A DNA stretch of 64,000 nucleotides from JBDSSS01 sp963764195 (GTDB taxonomy: Bacteria > Actinomycetota > Actinomycetes > Actinomycetales > Dermatophilaceae): NCBI GenBank assembly GCA_963764195.1, contig CAVXRG010000010.1, positions 1,178,001-1,242,000 on the forward strand. Reading direction: 5' to 3'. The notes beneath the pieces were generated by a model that was not told the DNA's origin, made no database searches, and saw nothing but the letters and a program-made list of their open reading frames with translations. Below, piece after piece: positions 58,509 through 64,000 of the stretch (within the stretch, counting starts at the first letter, position 1; each line of letters starts with the position of its first letter). A program made the position numbers and the translations under genes.

Positions 58509-59234
58509 GTGGCCACCAACACTCTCCCGAAGTCGGGAACCCCTCGTGGGACGCTCTCGGCACGCCGAACGACCGTGTTCATGAAACTGCTCATGGCCGT
58601 CTCCGGTGCGCTCTTCGTCTTCTACGTCCTCGTGCACATGTACGGCAACCTCAAGATCTTCTGGGGGACGGCGCCGTTCGACGAGTACGCCCACCACCTG
58701 CGGACGATCCTGACCCCGATCCTCCCGTACGGCGGGTTCCTCTGGCTCTTCCGGGCCGCGCTCATCGTCGCCCTCGTCGTCCACGCGTACGCCGCCTTCT
58801 ACCTGTGGAGCAAGGCCAACGGCGCGCGCACGACCCGCTACGTCGCCAAGGAGGCGGCCCGGGTGACGGTGCGCAGCAAGATGATGCGCTGGGGCGGTGT
58901 CGCACTGCTCGCCTTCCTCGTGTGGCACCTGCTGCAGTTCTCGATCGTCAAGTTCAACGTCGGTCCCGACGCGGCCAACGGCAGCCCGGGTGCGCTCGTC
59001 ATCTCGAGCTTCCAGGTCTGGTGGGTCGTCCTCATCTACCTGATCGCCATGGTCGCGCTGGCCATGCACCTCTACCACGGCGTGTGGAGCGCCTCGCAGA
59101 CCCTGGGGTGGGTGAGCACCGCCCGCGCGCGGCGCATCTCCCGCACCACGGCGACGACCATCGCGCTCGTCACCGCCGTCGGCTTCATGCTCCCGCCGCT
59201 GGCCATCCTGTTCGGCATCGTCAAGGGGAACTGA
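58509..59234 (+). CDS. sdhC: Succinate dehydrogenase cytochrome b subunit
   Basis: A 241-residue membrane anchor with five transmembrane helices of the type B (Bacillus/Corynebacterium) family. Heme-ligand histidines are expected in FVFYVLVHMYGNLK, LVVHAYAAFY, VWHLLQFS and LAMHLYHGVWSA. It binds two hemes and menaquinone in a single-subunit anchor, so no sdhD is needed; none is present. TAGGGT (58497-58502) lies 6 nt before GTG 58509. The first gene of the sdhCAB operon, 2 nt before sdhA. Confidence 0.93.
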   Translation: MATNTLPKSGTPRGTLSARRTTVFMKLLMAVSGALFVFYVLVHMYGNLKIFWGTAPFDEYAHHLRTILTPILPYGGFLWLFRAALIVALVVHAYAAFYLWSKANGARTTRYVAKEAARVTVRSKMMRWGGVALLAFLVWHLLQFSIVKFNVGPDAANGSPGALVISSFQVWWVVLIYLIAMVALAMHLYHGVWSASQTLGWVSTARARRISRTTATTIALVTAVGFMLPPLAILFGIVKGN

Positions 59235-59236
59235 CC

Positions 59237-61216
<1,980 letters not shown>

Positions 61217-61960
61217 ATGAACCTCACCCTCAACATCTGGCGTCAGGCCGGCCCCCAGTCCACCGGCGAGATGGTCACCTATCCCGTCACGGACATCTCC
61301 GAGGACATGTCCTTCCTCGAGATGCTCGACGTGCTCAACGAGCAGCTCAACGCCGACGGCCACGAGCCGATCGCGTTCGACTCCGACTGCCGCGAGGGCA
61401 TCTGCGGGGCATGCGGCCTGATGATCTCCGGCCGCGCCCACGGCCCCGAGGTGACGACGACGTGCCAGCTGCACATGCGCTCGTTCTCCGACGGCGAGGA
61501 GATCACGATCGAGCCGTGGCGGGCCGACGCCTTCCCCGTCATCAAGGATCTCGTCGTCGACCGCGGCGCCTTCGACCGGATCATCCAGGCCGGTGGCTTC
61601 ATCAGCGCCAACACCGGCTCGGCCCCCGAGGCGCACGCGGCCCCGGTCCCCAAGAAGGACGCCGACCGCTCGTTCATGGCGGCCGCCTGCATCGGTTGCG
61701 GGGCCTGCGTGGCCGCGTGTCCGAACGCGTCCGGCATGCTCTTCATGGGCGCGAAGATCACCCACCTCGGCGAGCTGCCCCAGGGCCAGCCGGAGCGCGA
61801 CGCCCGCGTCGTGTCGATGGTGAGCACCCACGACCACGAGGGCTTCGGCGGCTGCACCAACGTCGGCGCCTGCGCGGACGCGTGCCCGAAGGAGATCCCG
61901 CTCGACGTGATCAACCAGCTCAACAAGGACCTGCGCCACGCGCTGATGAACGGCGAGTGA
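61217..61960 (+). CDS. sdhB: Succinate dehydrogenase iron-sulfur subunit
   Basis: A 247-residue electron-transfer subunit. The [2Fe-2S] ligands are in DSDCREGICGACGLM with a fourth Cys in TTTCQLHM. The C-terminal [4Fe-4S] and [3Fe-4S] ligands are in CIGCGACVAACPNASG and CTNVGACADACPKEIP. It passes electrons from FAD to the hemes of SdhC. ATG 61217 abuts the sdhA stop. A strong GC hairpin follows. Confidence 0.95.
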   Translation: MNLTLNIWRQAGPQSTGEMVTYPVTDISEDMSFLEMLDVLNEQLNADGHEPIAFDSDCREGICGACGLMISGRAHGPEVTTTCQLHMRSFSDGEEITIEPWRADAFPVIKDLVVDRGAFDRIIQAGGFISANTGSAPEAHAAPVPKKDADRSFMAAACIGCGACVAACPNASGMLFMGAKITHLGELPQGQPERDARVVSMVSTHDHEGFGGCTNVGACADACPKEIPLDVINQLNKDLRHALMNGE

Positions 61961-61984
61961 CCGCCCGCTCCTGATCGTCGACCG

Positions 61985-62013
61985 GCCCGCCCCCTCCACG
62001 CGAGGGGGCGGGC
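61985..62013. terminator. Bidirectional terminator after sdhB
   Basis: GCCCGCCCCCTC (61985-61996) pairs perfectly with GAGGGGGCGGGC (62002-62013) with a 5-nt loop. It lies between the convergent sdhB and YihY-family genes. TCGTCTGTC follows on the plus strand, a weak T-rich tail. Confidence 0.88.
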
Positions 62014-62020
62014 TCGTCTG

Positions 62021-63085
62021 TCAGCGGCGGCGGCGCAGAGCCGTGGCCGCGAGCGCGCCGGCCGCGCCGAGGACCACGCCGGAGGCGAGGCTGGCTCGGT
62101 CCCTGGCCCGCACCGGCACGTGATCGTGATCGGGTGGACGGGAGGCGGGGACGGCGGCGCCCGTCTCGCTGCCGTCGAGGTCGGGGTCTGCGGTGGCAGG
62201 GTCGGCGGGACCCGTCACGCCGGCGATCTCGCGCACGTCGAGGTCGTGGGAGGCCCATGCCGCCGACAGCAGGACGACCCGGGACATGAGGTTGAACCAG
62301 AAGAGGAGTCCGACCGAGACGGCCACGGCGCCGAGGAGCGGGTTGCTGCTCGCCTGGCTGATGAGCCGGGCGCCGAAGAACTTCAGCACCGTGAGCAGCA
62401 CGGCCCCGACGATCGCGCCCGCCCGGACCGCAGGCCAGGGCAGCGCGACGCCGGAGAGCAGCCGGAGGAGCACGACCATGATGAGCGTGTCGAACAGGAG
62501 CGCGACGACGAGTCCGAGCGCGCCGACGAGCAGGCCCTGACCGGGCAGCCCGATCCATGTGGCGACGGTGCCGGCGAGCCCGCCGACGACGCTCGTGACG
62601 ACGGCCGACAGCACGATGGCGACGCCGAGGGTCACGAGCACCCCGAGGTCGCGGGCCTTGGTCAGCGCGAAGTTGCCGGTCGCGGCCTTGAGACGGAAGA
62701 GGCTCCGGATGCCGGTGCGCAGGGCGCCGACCCAGCCGAGCCCGGCGTAGAGCAGGGTGACGAAGGCGACGATCCCGGTGATCGTCAGGGTGAGGCTCTG
62801 CGGCGCCTCGATGGCGATGACGCCCGTCGGGTTGGCGTCGGTCTTGACCATGCCGGGCAGGATCGTGTTGAGGGAGTCCCCGATCGACTGGAGCAGCTCG
62901 GGCCGGCCCTGGAGCACGAAGCCGAAGACGGCGAAGCCCAGGGCCAGGGCCGGGAAGACCGAGAAGAACGCGAAGTAGCCGACGCCAGCGGCGAGGAGGT
63001 TGCCGTTGGCCTTGCCGTAGCGGTCGTAGACGCGGTAGGGACGGGACTGCTTCAGGCGCGAGATCCACCCGGTGATGACGTCCAC
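62021..63085 (-). CDS. YihY/BrkB-family membrane protein
   Basis: A 354-residue inner-membrane protein with about six helices and a disordered C-terminal tail rich in Asp, Pro and Arg, then a short hydrophobic end. The family opening KANGNLLAAGVGYFAFFSVFPALALG is split across helix one. SGVALPWPAVRAGAIVGAVLL and FNLMSRVVLLSAAW are further conserved blocks. The family is conserved and poorly understood; the older name ribonuclease BN is not supported. It starts at GTG 63085, 3 nt after the stop of the upstream RNA ligase-like gene, so the two form an operon. Confidence 0.85.
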   Translation of the reverse strand: MDVITGWISRLKQSRPYRVYDRYGKANGNLLAAGVGYFAFFSVFPALALGFAVFGFVLQGRPELLQSIGDSLNTILPGMVKTDANPTGVIAIEAPQSLTLTITGIVAFVTLLYAGLGWVGALRTGIRSLFRLKAATGNFALTKARDLGVLVTLGVAIVLSAVVTSVVGGLAGTVATWIGLPGQGLLVGALGLVVALLFDTLIMVVLLRLLSGVALPWPAVRAGAIVGAVLLTVLKFFGARLISQASSNPLLGAVAVSVGLLFWFNLMSRVVLLSAAWASHDLDVREIAGVTGPADPATADPDLDGSETGAAVPASRPPDHDHVPVRARDRASLASGVVLGAAGALAATALRRRR

Positions 63086-63088
63086 CGA

Positions 63089-63619
63089 TCAGCTCGCCCC
63101 GAGGGTGAAGTCGTGCACGGGTCGCCACCGGTCGTCGGCGCCCTGCTCGTAGACGTTGAAGGCCGTGACCCGGAAGCCCACGGCGTAGTCGGCGAGGTCG
63201 TCGAAGGCCCGGTCGAGCTGGTGGGCCTCGACGTTGTGGGCGACGGTGACGTGGGGGTGGTAGTAGAAGTCGAGGGTGCGCGCCACCGGCCCGCGTCGCA
63301 GTCCCATCTCCAGGCTCTCGCAGGCGGAGACACCCCGCGCGACCTGGATGAACACGACGTCGGAGAGCGGGCGGAAGGTGCCGGTGCCCCGCAGCAGCAC
63401 GTCGAACGGCTTCTGCGCCGTCGCCACGGCAGCGCAGTGGGCCCGGAACGCGGCATACACCTCGTCGTCCACCGGGGTGGGTGGGAGCAGGGTGATGTGG
63501 GCGGGGATCCGCCAGGCCGCGGGGTCGCCGAAGTCGTGGCGTCGCTGCTGGAGGTACTCGCCGTGGGGGGACGGGATCGGGATCGAGACGCCGATCGTCG
63601 TCGGGAGCGCGTCAGTCAC
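63089..63619 (-). CDS. 2'-5' RNA ligase-family phosphoesterase
   Basis: A 176-residue 2H-phosphoesterase-fold protein. Both HxT/S motifs are visible: HITLLPP near residue 42 and HVTVAHN near 122. Members include LigT/ThpR, which open 2',3'-cyclic phosphates or join 2'-5' bonds; the cellular substrate is unclear. GTG 63619 is preferred: TACGGT (63626-63631) lies 6 nt upstream, and the longer open frame adds no homology. Confidence 0.85.
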   Translation of the reverse strand: MTDALPTTIGVSIPIPSPHGEYLQQRRHDFGDPAAWRIPAHITLLPPTPVDDEVYAAFRAHCAAVATAQKPFDVLLRGTGTFRPLSDVVFIQVARGVSACESLEMGLRRGPVARTLDFYYHPHVTVAHNVEAHQLDRAFDDLADYAVGFRVTAFNVYEQGADDRWRPVHDFTLGAS

Positions 63620-63686
63620 CCTGAGACCGTATCGTGACCCGGCCGGGCGACGGACGGACACCTGTGGCACGTCCTGACAGGGTGGT

Positions 63687-63709
63687 TAGTTATAGGTATA
63701 GTAGAACTA
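63687..63709 (+). promoter_or_regulatory. Promoter and candidate operator of the GntR gene
   Basis: The -10 box TATAGT (63697-63702) lies 6 nt before the ATG. The AT-rich segment is also an inverted repeat, TAGTT (63687-63691) with AACTA (63705-63709), reaching the first base of the start codon. GntR/YtrA regulators often bind such sites to repress themselves. It is the most AT-rich non-rRNA stretch of the window. Confidence 0.55.
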
Positions 63710-64000
63710 TGATCTGGCAGGTCGACCCCAGCGGCACGGCGCCGCTCTTCGAGCAGGTGGCGGCCTGCGCCCGCCGTGCGATGGCATCCGGTGAGCTCCG
63801 TCGCGGCGACCGGCTGCCCTCGGCGAAGCACGTCGCCGCCCTGCTGGAGATCAACCTGCACACCGTCCTGCGCGCCTACCAGCTGCTTCGCGACGAGGAG
63901 CTCATCGAGCTGCGCCGCGGACGCGGCGCCGTGGTGACCGCCGACGACGGCGGCGGTGCGGCCCTGCTGCGGACGCTCGTCAGCGAGCTCGTCGTGCAGG
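63709..64000 (+). CDS. GntR-family regulator, YtrA type (partial)
   Basis: The first 97 codons of a regulator that runs off the right edge. It has the GntR winged helix: PLFEQVAACARRAMASGEL, RRGDRLPSAKHVAALLEINL and HTVLRAYQLLRDEELIELRR. There is no long effector domain start, and the ATG-IWQVDP opening matches the YtrA subfamily, which usually controls an adjacent ABC transporter. The tail beyond residue 75 (VTADDGGGAALL) begins the short C-terminal domain. Confidence 0.85.
   Translation, partial: MIWQVDPSGTAPLFEQVAACARRAMASGELRRGDRLPSAKHVAALLEINLHTVLRAYQLLRDEELIELRRGRGAVVTADDGGGAALLRTLVSELVVQ

Overview
The window is very GC-rich, densely coded actinobacterial chromosome. The actinobacterial acyl-CoA carboxylase epsilon subunit, the LpdA-type flavoprotein, the MT0933-type antitoxin and the rRNA sequences all fit a member of the Micrococcales, most likely Intrasporangiaceae; the family-level placement is inference. 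No phage, IS element, CRISPR array or tRNA gene was seen. Many genes appear to be transcribed without a 5' leader: a TANNNT -10 box lies 6-7 nt before the start codon, and this was used to choose several starts.

Layout. 1-5.2 kb: the end of a response regulator, an enoyl-CoA hydratase, a class III adenylate cyclase coupled to birA, and, divergently, an acyl-CoA carboxylase beta/epsilon pair. 5.2-9 kb: a DUF885 metallopeptidase-like protein, Maf, and a PIG-V-like membrane glycosyltransferase. 8.9-12.1 kb: an acyl-CoA dehydrogenase/carboxylase-beta operon divergent from a MerR regulator, with a palindromic operator between them. 12.1-19.3 kb: rhodanese and SufE genes, an unusual array of three covarying hairpins, an XRE regulator with a cysteine cluster, tryptophan 2,3-dioxygenase, an aldo/keto reductase, the biotin-carrying alpha subunit (AccA) and small genes. 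19.3-29.6 kb: LpdA, then nucleoside catabolism (purine nucleoside phosphorylase, PGM2-like phosphomutase, deoC, two aldehyde dehydrogenase genes, a uridine kinase-like gene, adenosine deaminase, cupin). 29.7-35.3 kb: one rRNA operon (16S-23S-5S, minus strand). 35.6-46.6 kb: a nucleoside uptake and salvage block (deoA, cdd, two permeases, ATPase, BMP lipoprotein), an M20 amidohydrolase, a FhuF-like protein and the pseudouridine pair psuG/psuK. 46.7-56.2 kb: an acyl-CoA mutase large subunit, a two-gene ABC exporter, manC, and a sugar-acid module (IlvD/Edd dehydratase, FAH-family enzyme, and an aldehyde dehydrogenase broken by clustered frameshifts). 56.2-64 kb: UDP-glucose dehydrogenase, an SDR, sdhCAB, a YihY-family protein, a 2'-5' RNA ligase-like protein and the start of a GntR regulator.

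How it works together. BirA biotinylates AccA, which can serve both carboxylase beta subunits. The BMP/ABC importer would bring in nucleosides, which cdd, ada, punA and deoA cleave; the PGM2-like mutase and DeoC then turn the pentose phosphate into glyceraldehyde-3-phosphate and acetaldehyde, and the aldehyde dehydrogenase removes the acetaldehyde. PsuK/PsuG do the same for pseudouridine. From birA to sdhB the gene order resembles the Mycobacterium tuberculosis Rv3279c-Rv3319 region as I remember it, with the rRNA operon and several catabolic modules interspersed.
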